A stretch of DNA of 31,345 nt from IMG/VR virus record IMGVR_UViG_3300031688_000075, positions 1 through 31,345 of that record; one strand, given 5' to 3'. The notes beneath the pieces were generated by a model. It worked only from the letters and a program-made list of their open reading frames with translations. It made no database searches and was not told where the DNA came from. Shown here in pieces: positions 6,984 to 14,646 of this stretch. The translations under genes and the position numbers were made by a program. The stretch comes from a virus. The stretch's first letter is position 1. Each line of letters begins with the position of its first letter.

Positions 6984-7741
6984 AGATAATGGTAATACCT
7001 GATACACAGGTTGCCCCTGATACACCTATGGGCCACCTGACATGGGCAGGGAAGTACGCAGCTAGGCACAAGCCAGATGTTATAGTTCACATAGGAGACC
7101 ACTATGACATGCCTTCACTGTCTAGCTACGATAGAGGGAAAGGAGAGATGGAGGGTAGGCGGTACTTCGATGATATCAATGCAGGTAACGATGCATTAGA
7201 TTTATTCATGCAGCCTATCCTAGAAGAGCAGCAACGTCAACGCAAGAACAAGAAGCAGGTCTGGGCACCTCGCTTAGTTTTCTGTATTGGAAACCATGAA
7301 GAGCGCATACAACGTGCTGTGAATGACAACATACAGCTTGCAGATGTAATAGGATATCATCACTTTAACTTTGAGAGTCATGGATGGGAGATGATACCAT
7401 TCCTAGAGGTTGAGGTAATAGAAGGAGTAGCGTTCTCTCACTTCTTTACTTCCGGGGTTATGGGTAGGCCTGTAAGCTCTGCAAGGCTTATGCTTAACAA
7501 GAAGCATATGTCATGCGTCATGGGGCATGTACAAGACCGTGACATAGCCTTCGCTAAGAGGGCTGATGGTACAAGCATGACAGGGTTGTTCTCTGGTATC
7601 TTCTACCAGCATGACGAGAGCTACCTTACAGCACAGACTAACGGGTCTTGGGCTGGTATCTGGATGCTTAACGAAGTGAAAGACGGTGCTTTCGATGAGA
7701 TGCCCGTATCAATGGCTTACCTGAGGAATAAGTATGAGTAG
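6980..7741 (+). CDS. Calcineurin-like metallophosphoesterase
   Basis: 253 aa with the ordered metal ligands of the family: PDTQ (D8), GDHYD (D40), GNHE (N105, H106), then H154 and GH (H183) in MGHVQDR. The D-x-H first motif is replaced by D-T-Q, a common variant. Such enzymes hydrolyse phosphomonoesters or diesters with two metal ions; phage members may act on nucleotides, nucleic acid ends or phosphorylated proteins, and nothing here decides which. It sits amid the tiny coupled ORFs and upstream of the ribonucleotide reductase. Family firm, substrate unknown. Confidence 0.88.
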   Translation: MKIMVIPDTQVAPDTPMGHLTWAGKYAARHKPDVIVHIGDHYDMPSLSSYDRGKGEMEGRRYFDDINAGNDALDLFMQPILEEQQRQRKNKKQVWAPRLVFCIGNHEERIQRAVNDNIQLADVIGYHHFNFESHGWEMIPFLEVEVIEGVAFSHFFTSGVMGRPVSSARLMLNKKHMSCVMGHVQDRDIAFAKRADGTSMTGLFSGIFYQHDESYLTAQTNGSWAGIWMLNEVKDGAFDEMPVSMAYLRNKYE

Positions 7742-7916
7742 ATCAACACAAGAGACAGCTTCAGCTATAGGAGATTCCCTTAGTTACAACGAGTTCGCCT
7801 TTAGGGAGTTAGATGATATAAAAGACTTAGTAAGAGACATATCTAAAAGACTATACCCAGAAGATGATACATGGGAAGATAAGTTTTATAACATGGTTAT
7901 GGAGAGGATAGTATGA
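7734..7916 (+). CDS. Small acidic hypothetical protein
   Basis: 60 aa; the start lies inside the end of the metallophosphoesterase gene, with GAGGA upstream. The middle (ELDDIKDLVRDISKRLY) looks like an amphipathic helix. The next start overlaps its stop. No family recognised. Confidence 0.6.
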   Translation: MSRSTQETASAIGDSLSYNEFAFRELDDIKDLVRDISKRLYPEDDTWEDKFYNMVMERIV

Positions 7917-8080
7917 GACTAGAAATAGAGATAGATAACGTAGACAGCATAGTAGCTAGTGTTCTTATGGAGGACTACAGGCTATTAGATGAAGACCCTG
8001 ATCTACAAGCAGCTATGGAGGAAGTGATTATGTACTACACAACCAGAGAAGATTTTAATTCATTCATGGGGATTGTTTGA
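7913..8080 (+). CDS. Small acidic hypothetical protein
   Basis: 55 aa, ATGA-coupled to the previous ORF with GGAGAGG upstream. Strongly acidic (LEIEIDNVDS, LLDEDPDLQ). Ends at TGATG, adjoining a possible start of the next ORF. Function unknown. Confidence 0.55.
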   Translation: MRLEIEIDNVDSIVASVLMEDYRLLDEDPDLQAAMEEVIMYYTTREDFNSFMGIV

Positions 8081-8112
8081 TGGACTATATTATGTCAGAG
8101 AAGGAGTACAAT

Positions 8113-8316
8113 ATGACTACTATACACGAGACCCTTGAATCAGGGGATGAGGTGTATATAACATACGAAGTAGACGGAGGGGTTATGGTAACAGATGTCT
8201 ACCTAACTTCAGATAGGGAGTCAAACATCTGGCACTCAATGCTAGAGGAGGAAGCTCTTGAGTGCGAACAACTAGCTATAACAAGTTATGAAAAGAAATG
8301 TGAGGATTTAGTATGA
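8113..8316 (+). CDS. Small acidic hypothetical protein
   Basis: 67 aa from ATG 8113, chosen because AAGGAG at 8101-8106 sits 6 bp upstream. In-frame ATGs at 8080 (TGATG coupling to the previous ORF) and 8092 would add up to 11 residues. The sequence alternates as expected for beta strands at the start (GDEVYITYEVDGGVMVTDVY) and is helical and acidic later, with two cysteines. No family recognised. Confidence 0.6.
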   Translation: MTTIHETLESGDEVYITYEVDGGVMVTDVYLTSDRESNIWHSMLEEEALECEQLAITSYEKKCEDLV

Positions 8317-8489
8317 GTGAAGAACAAGAAGAGTTCTATAGAAAAGAGAAACTTGAATCAATTTGGATACGTAGTGTAGAAGCACAGCTTGGAGGTTTTG
8401 AGGACGTTAGGGACATTATGGACATCTCCGATACGATACTCTCAGGGTTTAAGCTCCGCTTTGAAGACATAAAAGGAGGTATACAATGA
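8313..8489 (+). CDS. Small hypothetical protein
   Basis: 58 aa, ATGA-coupled to the preceding ORF with GAGGA upstream. Charged, with a helical N-terminal half (EEQEEFYRKEKLESIW). The end of the gene contains a full AAAGGAGGT ribosome binding site (8472-8480) for the next ORF. Function unknown. Confidence 0.55.
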   Translation: MSEEQEEFYRKEKLESIWIRSVEAQLGGFEDVRDIMDISDTILSGFKLRFEDIKGGIQ

Positions 8490-8608
8490 GAGATTATGCT
8501 TATGTAATACTAGCTACTGTTTATCTGGCAGCAGTAGTAGGCTGGTGTATATACGGCCCATTGCCTATTGATATCTACGGAGAGCAAAACACAGAGGTAA
8601 CAGAATGA
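8486..8608 (+). CDS. Small single-pass membrane protein
   Basis: 40 aa, with the best ribosome binding site in the window (AAAGGAGGT, 5 bp spacing). Residues 4-24 (YAYVILATVYLAAVVGWCIY) form one membrane segment; a short polar tail follows. Its stop overlaps the start of the ribonucleotide reductase. The role is unknown: tiny early membrane proteins of phages may block superinfection or bind membrane enzymes, but nothing shows that here. Confidence 0.6.
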   Translation: MRDYAYVILATVYLAAVVGWCIYGPLPIDIYGEQNTEVTE

Positions 8609-10242
8609 ATGAATTTAGGAACAGCTTTGGAGAGACGATCTTCAAGAACAAGTACGCTCTTACACCTGACCAGACATGGGCTGAGAAGTCCAAGGATGTA
8701 GTCATGGATGTTACTACAGGATTGTTCTCTAAAGAACACCAAGAAGACTTGATACAGTATCATACAGACTTCAAGTTCTTAGCAGGAGGTAGGTACATTT
8801 ACTACGCAGGAAGACAGGCTAGATTCTACAACAACTGCTATCTCCTTAAAGGTGAGGAGGATACAAGAGAGGAGTGGGGTAAGCTCTGTAATAGAGCCTC
8901 TGACGCTCTTATGTCTGGTGGCGGGATTGGTATTGACTACAGCATCTTTAGGCCTGACGGTAGCCCTCTGGGGCGTACAGGGGGTGTAGCATCTGGGCCT
9001 ATCCCTCTGATGCATACCATCAATGAGCTAGGCAGGAACGTAATGCAGGGTGGTAGTCGAAGATCAGCTATCTATGCCTCTCTTAACTGGAGGCATGGGG
9101 ACGCTGAAGCCTTCCTTAAGGTTAAGGACTGGAAGGGCATGACTATCGAAGGCAAGGTAACACACGCCTCTGCTAAGGAGAATAACTACAACCACCATGC
9201 ACCCTTAGACATGACTAACATAAGCCTTAACTACGATAATGCTTTCTTAGATCATATTACCCAAGGTCACTTGCCTGAGACATTCATTGAGAACTGTCGT
9301 CAAGCAATGAGCACAGGTGAGCCGGGGTTCTCTTTTAACTTTGGAGACAAGGAGAATGAGACACTTCGTAATGCTTGCTGTGAGGTTACCTCTGAGGATG
9401 ACAGTGACGTATGCAACCTAGGCTCAGTTAACATGGGGGCTATTGAAACCCTAGAGGAATTCAGAGACATAGTACGACTAGCATCTGGCTTCCTTGTCTG
9501 TGGTACTATTACTGCTGACTTACCCTATGAGAAGGTGTATGCAGTACGCAAGAGAAACAGACGATTAGGCTTAGGCCTTATGGGTATACACGAGTGGCTT
9601 CTTAAGCGTGGGTACTCCTATGCAATGAACCCTGAATTACGTCAATGGATGGAGGTTTACCGTGAAGAGAGTGAACGATCTGCTAACAGCCTGTGTGACA
9701 AGCTGGAGATCAGTAGACCTGTGGCTTACAGAGCGATTGCTCCGACTGGAACCATCGGCATACTGGCGGGAACTACTACTGGAATTGAGCCTCTCTATGC
9801 TGTGGCTTATAAGCGCAGGTATCTGGTTGGGGGTGATAAGTGGAAACATGAGTACGTAATTGACTCAACTGCTGAAGAGCTTATAACACGTTATAGGCTA
9901 AAGGAAGCTGATATTGAAACATCATTATCCTTAGTAGATGACTACGAGAAGCGTCTTAAGTTCCAAGCAGATATTCAGGACTACGTAGACATGGCTATCA
10001 GTTCAACCATTAACCTACCTGAATGGGGAAGTGAACTTAACAACGAGAGTAAGGTACAGAGCTTTGCAGAAACACTTGCTAAGTATGCACCTAGACTCAG
10101 AGGCTTTACAGTGTACCCTGACGGTGCTAGAGGAGGACAACCATTGACTAAGTGCAGTTATAAGGAAGCTAAGAGTAAGAAAGGTATGACCTTTGAAGAG
10201 AACAGTGACGCAGCTTGCGGTGGAGGTGTCTGTGGAATATAA
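8605..10242 (+). CDS. nrdJ: Class II (adenosylcobalamin-dependent) ribonucleotide reductase
   Basis: 545 aa, a single-chain reductase with no small subunit gene nearby, as for class II. Landmarks: redox Cys C78 in NNCYLL; active-site Asn-x-Cys-x-Glu as NACCEV (N256, thiyl C258, E260); second redox Cys C270 in CNLGSVN; APTGTIGILAGTTTGIEP phosphate-binding loop (near 379-396); C-terminal shuttle pair C538/C543 (CGGGVC). It converts ribonucleotides to deoxyribonucleotides for phage DNA and needs B12 from the host. The extra cysteine C259, in place of the usual Gly, is unusual. It has an AGAGGTAA site and is coupled to the ORF before it. Assignment to class II rather than class I rests on the overall pattern and missing partner subunit. 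Confidence 0.9.
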   Translation: MNEFRNSFGETIFKNKYALTPDQTWAEKSKDVVMDVTTGLFSKEHQEDLIQYHTDFKFLAGGRYIYYAGRQARFYNNCYLLKGEEDTREEWGKLCNRASDALMSGGGIGIDYSIFRPDGSPLGRTGGVASGPIPLMHTINELGRNVMQGGSRRSAIYASLNWRHGDAEAFLKVKDWKGMTIEGKVTHASAKENNYNHHAPLDMTNISLNYDNAFLDHITQGHLPETFIENCRQAMSTGEPGFSFNFGDKENETLRNACCEVTSEDDSDVCNLGSVNMGAIETLEEFRDIVRLASGFLVCGTITADLPYEKVYAVRKRNRRLGLGLMGIHEWLLKRGYSYAMNPELRQWMEVYREESERSANSLCDKLEISRPVAYRAIAPTGTIGILAGTTTGIEPLYAVAYKRRYLVGGDKWKHEYVIDSTAEELITRYRLKEADIETSLSLVDDYEKRLKFQADIQDYVDMAISSTINLPEWGSELNNESKVQSFAETLAKYAPRLRGFTVYPDGARGGQPLTKCSYKEAKSKKGMTFEENSDAACGGGVCGI

Positions 10243-10561
10243 ACCTCATAACCTTCACCTAAGGGATACTAACTGCGGGGGCATGATGTGCCACCACCCT
10301 CTCTGTTTAGCATGCTTCCCTAAGCCTAAGACTGAAGAGGATAATGACCCAGTAGGGCATCCTAGTCATTACTGTGAACACGCCTCTGGTATTGAGTGCA
10401 TTAAGATAACAGAGCATATGGGGTTCACACTAGGTAATGCAATTAAGTATATATGGAGGGCAGATCTAAAGGATGATAAGATACAGGACTTAGAGAAAGC
10501 CATCTGGTACATTAACAGAGAAATAGCAAAGGAGAAGTTGCATGAAGATATCCCTTTTTGA
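10232..10561 (+). CDS. DUF3310 protein
   Basis: 109 aa from GTG 10232, with GGAGG at 10222-10226 and 5 bp spacing; an ATG at 10193 would bury 50 bp in the reductase gene. The N-terminal ~35 residues have five Cys and several His (CGGMMCHH, CLACF) that could bind metal. The rest matches DUF3310: HPSHYCEHASGIECI, GNAIKYIWRADLKDD, DLEKAIWYINRE. This domain is frequent in phages, and T7 gp1.7 (a nucleotide kinase) carries a related region. A role in nucleotide metabolism beside the reductase is plausible but not shown. Confidence 0.8.
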   Translation: MEYKPHNLHLRDTNCGGMMCHHPLCLACFPKPKTEEDNDPVGHPSHYCEHASGIECIKITEHMGFTLGNAIKYIWRADLKDDKIQDLEKAIWYINREIAKEKLHEDIPF

Positions 10562-10646
10562 TATAGTGTTCTGGGTAGCAGTTGCGTTGATTATAGGGGC
10601 ACCGCTATGGTCGTACGTACTGAACCAAGGAGCAGGGATGCTGTGA
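10542..10646 (+). CDS. Small single-pass membrane protein
   Basis: 34 aa; overlaps the DUF3310 end by 20 bp and has an AAGGAGA ribosome binding site about 7 bp before the ATG. Residues 5-28 (LFDIVFWVAVALIIGAPLWS) form one membrane segment, leaving almost no soluble part. Its stop overlaps the GTG of the next ORF. Function unknown. Confidence 0.5.
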   Translation: MKISLFDIVFWVAVALIIGAPLWSYVLNQGAGML

Positions 10647-10870
10647 GTGAAACAGTGAGAGAAGCTATAGAGTCCTTGGCTGACTTCATAAAGGACTGTG
10701 ACGACTACAAGGATAACCCTAAGGGCTACAGTATAGAAATAACCCCAGAGTTATACCTTGCATTAAAGGAGGAAGTAGGACATGATGTAAAAACAGTAAG
10801 AGGTATACGAATTATGGAATACGACAGCCTATCACCCATTCCAATAGAGGAGACCGAAGACCCTGACTGA
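10643..10870 (+). CDS. Small acidic hypothetical protein, last gene of the rightward arm
   Basis: 75 aa from GTG 10643, which overlaps the previous stop (GTGA) and has AAGGAG about 10 bp upstream; an ATG at 10607 is an alternative that would overlap the membrane ORF by 40 bp. Acidic, ending EETEDPD. Its last 39 bp are also coding on the other strand for the DUF1353 gene. Function unknown. Confidence 0.6.
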   Translation: MSETVREAIESLADFIKDCDDYKDNPKGYSIEITPELYLALKEEVGHDVKTVRGIRIMEYDSLSPIPIEETEDPD

Positions 10871-11179
10871 CCAGTAAGCAACGTGCCTTTTCCATCCAAG
10901 ACCTTCCTCTTTCAAGGCTAGTCTGAAGATTTGATCGGCACGTTTACGAGTACCTTTACCTACTAAGTATAGCCAGTCATGTATGATTGCAGGCTTCCTA
11001 GATTTATCTGTCCCAGTTAGGAAGGGACGGAGAACGCTAGGGATGCTTGCAAAGTCTGACTCAAACCCAGCAGGAACAGTAATTACAGGCCCATCAGGTA
11101 CTTGATACCTAAAAGACCTAAGTAGCTTAACCTCTCCCTTACGTATAACCCTAACATCTAAGTCATCGAGAAACGGCAT
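10832..11179 (-). CDS. DUF1353 family phage protein
   Basis: 115 aa. The DUF1353 signature is clear: VPAGFESDFASIPSVL, then KPAIIHDWLYL with conserved His-Asp, and RKRADQIFRLALKEEG. It is common near the end of phage late operons, often next to lysis genes, but its activity is not known. Its start shares bases with the stop of the lipoprotein gene (TAATG). It is the last gene of the leftward arm, and its 3' end overlaps the convergent rightward gene. Confidence 0.85.
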   Translation of the reverse strand: MPFLDDLDVRVIRKGEVKLLRSFRYQVPDGPVITVPAGFESDFASIPSVLRPFLTGTDKSRKPAIIHDWLYLVGKGTRKRADQIFRLALKEEGLGWKRHVAYWSVRVFGLLYWNG

Positions 11180-11403
11180 TAAGGTGCTATCTCTTCAGTG
11201 GCGCATAACTTGTTATAGGCGTCCCTTTCCCCTTCAGTCTTGAACCTTCGCTTAACGGCACCTACAGGTATAGCACTGCACATAGCCCATATAGAGTCAT
11301 GCAACGCAGCATCTGACATCTCTTCCCCGTAAGACCCTACAGCAGCCCTGTACTGGGCGCATCCTACCAGTGACAATGATAAAAATATAGCAGCTAACTT
11401 CAT
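11179..11403 (-). CDS. Small outer-membrane-type lipoprotein, possible o-spanin
   Basis: 74 aa. The N-terminus is a lipoprotein signal peptide: MKLAAIFLSLSLVGC, with lipobox LVGC and lipidated C15. The mature part is ~60 residues with two more cysteines (WAMC and KLCA) and a basic central stretch VKRRF. Position after a membrane/coiled-coil protein and before DUF1353 resembles a two-gene spanin set, in which a small lipoprotein (Rz1) in the outer membrane pairs with an inner membrane partner. Unlike Rz1 it is not proline-rich, so this is a candidate only. Confidence 0.7.
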   Translation of the reverse strand: MKLAAIFLSLSLVGCAQYRAAVGSYGEEMSDAALHDSIWAMCSAIPVGAVKRRFKTEGERDAYNKLCATEEIAP

Positions 11404-11807
11404 AACCCCTCCTTTAATGGATCAATTCTGTTTAATCGTTCATTAGTATGCTTCTGTTCAGTACTTAATACACCAAAGGCATACCCTGTCTTCCTCTCAA
11501 ACTCAGATACAGCAACCTCCCTAGCCTTTAGCTCCTGTATATGCCCCATTACAGGAGATAGCTCTAGCCCTATGTAACTGTTAAGCGTATACATGCCACC
11601 CCCTACGGATAGCACAAGGGCTAACACAGTAGTAGTGTTCCATGTAGGCTGTTTGTTAGACAGTATCTCCTCAATCCTACGCATTCCAGCACCTACGCTA
11701 TGCAGCTCTGCCTTCATACCTGCTACTTCTTGTCGAGTCTCCTGACTGTCTCTCTCGACCTTGCTAAGTCTATCATTTTCTATTGACACATTAACATCCC
11801 TGTCCAT
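11400..11807 (-). CDS. Membrane protein with coiled coils, candidate lysis protein
   Basis: 135 aa. Residues 1-55 are charged and helical, probably coiled (VERDSQETRQEVAGMKAELH). One membrane segment lies at about 58-79 (TTVLALVLSVGGGMYTLNSY). A second helical region follows to the end. The order soluble coil, membrane pass, second coil fits a holin-like or inner-membrane spanin-like protein, the latter helped by the lipoprotein encoded next (ATGA overlap). Which of these it is cannot be told from sequence alone. Confidence 0.7.
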   Translation of the reverse strand: MDRDVNVSIENDRLSKVERDSQETRQEVAGMKAELHSVGAGMRRIEEILSNKQPTWNTTTVLALVLSVGGGMYTLNSYIGLELSPVMGHIQELKAREVAVSEFERKTGYAFGVLSTEQKHTNERLNRIDPLKEGL

Positions 11808-12073
11808 TAGTATTTTTTAGAAGGCTTAGACTTACGGCCACCAGCAGCTTTACCTGCTTTGTTTCCTACCTTGCCTCCATGAGACCTGTTGCTAGCCTTA
11901 GACTGAGCCTTAAGGTTCTTACTCCCGTTACCGCCTCCTCGCTTTATATGACCTGCATCCCTTGGGTCACCCACCTTCAAGCCTAGCTTAGACCTAGCAG
12001 CATTAGCCTGAGTCCTCTTCTTGACTATCTTAGGTTTACTGGCTAACTTAGCTTCTCTCTTGTAGTCTCTCAT
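11807..12073 (-). CDS. Small basic HNH-like phage protein
   Basis: 88 aa, about a third Lys and Arg. The core DAGHIKRGGGNGSKNLK followed by SKASNRSHGG has the spacing of a small phage family with an HNH-like D-H/N...N pattern (usual form DVDHKNGNP..N..NLR...NRS). The first Asp-x-Asp-His becomes D-A-G-H. In that family it is a small DNA-binding, possibly nuclease-like, protein. The tail is all GKAAGGRKSKPSKK-type sequence. It directly follows the 858-aa internal virion protein. Confidence 0.6.
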   Translation of the reverse strand: MRDYKREAKLASKPKIVKKRTQANAARSKLGLKVGDPRDAGHIKRGGGNGSKNLKAQSKASNRSHGGKVGNKAGKAAGGRKSKPSKKY

Positions 12074-14646
12074 TCTGACATCTGCTTAAACCAATTAGCT
12101 TGGCTAGCTACTGGCATAAAGGTAGTAAAGAACTTTTGCATCTTCTTAGGGTCTTGATCCATAGCAAGTCCTAATGCACCATCACCAAAGGCACCAATTG
12201 CCTTGTAAGCAGGTGGTACTAGGCCTCCCGCTATAGAGCCGCCTCTTTCGTCAGCCCTTATATCTACAAAGCCAGAGGTAGCGTTTGATACTAACTGAGA
12301 AGCTGTACTTTTAATAGGCTCGTAATTGTCCTCTCCTGTCCTAGGTATCTTACGCTTATCGTCAACATAACCGTTAAGCCCTGCTACCATAGCTACATAA
12401 CGGGCGGATTGTTTTAAAGAGTGACGGAATAGCTTCTGCCCTTCCTTAGTACCTAGTCCTAACTTCTCCGCTTCAACCATAGTACCTGCTATATCTGTTC
12501 TCATTATATTCATGTGCTTAAGCATGTAAGTTTTCATTGAATAGATAATCCTTCCATTAGGGTAGTCTGCGTATGCTTGAGGTAACGCACTTGCTGAAAC
12601 AGGCTGCATGTCTGTAAGTGTAGTAAACAGATAAGATTTAACTAAGTCTGTTTGTTCTCCTGATATTAAGTCATCAGATAGTTGAGTTAATTCATCCGTA
12701 GTATAGCCACGGGTAGACTTAAGCTCACCTAACTTCTCAGGGCTACGCTCTGCAATAGAAACTGCTCTTTTATAAGCTGCATTGATTGAAACCTCTTGCC
12801 CTAGCTTGTTAACCTTACGTATACCAAACCCTGACATTATCTTCTCTGCCCCGAAGTCAAGCATCTTAGTAAAAGAACCCTCCCCTTCTCTTTTAATCTC
12901 TCCTAAGAACTGCCTGCTAATCCCTAGATCAGGAGCTTTGAACATCTTTCCTTTATTGTCTACTATCTTATCAGTATGAGTAAACAACCCACCTATAGCG
13001 CGAGGCAAGGACTTAACAGCGTTATAGAACCCTGACTGGAAAGCAGCACCACCTAAATCTCCTATCTGCAAGACTGCGTTCTCAGGCTTCCCTAGTAATG
13101 CAGCCGATGTAGCAGTACGCATGACTTGCATGAAAGCATTAGGGCCTATCTTAGAAGACGTAGCAAAGGAGTCTAATAACTTACCAGCAGAGTCTAAGTG
13201 AGTATCCTTAGCCCCTTCCTTAGCCATCTTGTCTTTAACTTCACGAACTACAGCCTTAATACTAGAATCCCCTACAGTGCTAGGGTCTATGGATAAATCA
13301 AAAGACTTAACAAGTGCGTCAATGGAAACTACATCTTCCATGTAGTCCATGAATGCCCCTACAGGAGTTCGGTAGCCTTTAAGCATCGACCCTGTTGTGA
13401 GTACAGGCATAGAAGAGTCTATGTTAGAGGCACTTGTACGGCTAGTTGTTAACCCTTTACCCCCAAGGTCTCTTATAGCGTTATCCTCTGCATTTAGCTT
13501 AGCGTTAGCCCTTCTAGGGAAGAAACCACCAGTAGCCTCATTGCCTATATCTCTCTTGGCTAGCTCGTCTGTCTTAGTCCTCATAGCATTCCAAGTCTTC
13601 CCTAGATCAGGGTGATACTTAGATATCTGTTCACCTGCCATGTCTAGTATCCTAGCTCTTATAGCAGGAGGTAGCGACCTTCCTTTCTTATCCTTAGCTC
13701 CAGCGTTTGCTATCTCTGTAGCTATCTTAGAGCCTATGTCTGTCTTAAAGAACTTATCAAGCTTATTCATTCCAGATCCTGCATTCTCTACTAGATCTAC
13801 AGTTTCAGCTATCTCTCTCATATGAATGCCATCTGCTTTGTTAACAAGATGGCCAAACCTAGGGGATACAAGCTCACCACCTTGGTCTTGTATAGACTTA
13901 GTACCGCGATCTAAAAGGCTAGCAATGAACCCAGACTTCTTCTTTACAGCCTCCTTGCTTACATAACCCTCCTTGCCTGCTATGCTACGAACATCATCTG
14001 AGGCAGTCTCAAGCCTAGATACTTCTCTAGCCTTAGCTATCTCGTCTATGCTCTTCTGGCCTCTCATAAGACCGCCCCCTGCACCGCCTATCGCAGTACC
14101 AAGGGTTCCATAAAGTAAAGAATTATCTAATCTCTCCTCTAAAGACTCTCCTTCCATGAAACCATGTATAGCTGCCTCGGCTCCTGCTGCACCCCCTTGA
14201 CGGAGCACATTAGCACCTCTAGTAGCAGCATTACCTAGCTTACCTGCTACAGCGAAACCTGTACCTAACCCACCAGCTATATCAGTTCCAATAGAGAGTG
14301 CTGGGTTTTCTTCCCTGAACTGGGATTCCCTCTCTGTAGCTTCTTTATAGTACATATCGTACATATCGGATATGCCTTGCTTCTTATTAAAACCTTCATC
14401 AGCAAACAAGGTAGATAAGTAGTCCATACCTGTATGAACACCTGCAACTACCTCATCCCCTAGAAAACCTGCACTAACAGACTCAGCGGCTATCTGTCCA
14501 TAGGCTGCTACATTGTCTAGTGTTGTATTCTTAGCTGGCTTCTTCTCAGGCATGTCCTCCCAGACTATGTTAGGGTTAATAGGAGCGAGTGAAGGCTCAG
14601 GAGCTTTAGCCTCTGTACTCTTCATGTCCTCCCAGACTATTGCCAT
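12070..14646 (-). CDS. Large internal virion (ejection) protein
   Basis: 858 aa. It starts with two copies of IVWEDM (residues 3-8 and 27-32) on a Pro/Ala-rich leader, then an Ala/Gly-rich, weakly hydrophobic stretch (~115-200: GTDIAGGLGTGFAVAGKLG), then long helical regions. No lytic transglycosylase or protease motif was seen. Size, Gly/Ala-rich hydrophobic segments and place as the last and largest of three such genes fit proteins that form the DNA ejection conduit of podoviruses (T7 gp14-gp16). TAATG coupling to the preceding gene. Role is inference. Confidence 0.6.
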   Translation of the reverse strand: MAIVWEDMKSTEAKAPEPSLAPINPNIVWEDMPEKKPAKNTTLDNVAAYGQIAAESVSAGFLGDEVVAGVHTGMDYLSTLFADEGFNKKQGISDMYDMYYKEATERESQFREENPALSIGTDIAGGLGTGFAVAGKLGNAATRGANVLRQGGAAGAEAAIHGFMEGESLEERLDNSLLYGTLGTAIGGAGGGLMRGQKSIDEIAKAREVSRLETASDDVRSIAGKEGYVSKEAVKKKSGFIASLLDRGTKSIQDQGGELVSPRFGHLVNKADGIHMREIAETVDLVENAGSGMNKLDKFFKTDIGSKIATEIANAGAKDKKGRSLPPAIRARILDMAGEQISKYHPDLGKTWNAMRTKTDELAKRDIGNEATGGFFPRRANAKLNAEDNAIRDLGGKGLTTSRTSASNIDSSMPVLTTGSMLKGYRTPVGAFMDYMEDVVSIDALVKSFDLSIDPSTVGDSSIKAVVREVKDKMAKEGAKDTHLDSAGKLLDSFATSSKIGPNAFMQVMRTATSAALLGKPENAVLQIGDLGGAAFQSGFYNAVKSLPRAIGGLFTHTDKIVDNKGKMFKAPDLGISRQFLGEIKREGEGSFTKMLDFGAEKIMSGFGIRKVNKLGQEVSINAAYKRAVSIAERSPEKLGELKSTRGYTTDELTQLSDDLISGEQTDLVKSYLFTTLTDMQPVSASALPQAYADYPNGRIIYSMKTYMLKHMNIMRTDIAGTMVEAEKLGLGTKEGQKLFRHSLKQSARYVAMVAGLNGYVDDKRKIPRTGEDNYEPIKSTASQLVSNATSGFVDIRADERGGSIAGGLVPPAYKAIGAFGDGALGLAMDQDPKKMQKFFTTFMPVASQANWFKQMSE
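14551..14640. repeat. Exact 18-bp direct repeat encoding the IVWEDM motif
   Basis: CATGTCCTCCCAGACTAT at 14551-14568 and again at 14623-14640, 72 bp apart and in frame, at the 5' end of the 858-aa gene. It encodes the twice-used IVWEDM motif. Confidence 0.9.
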
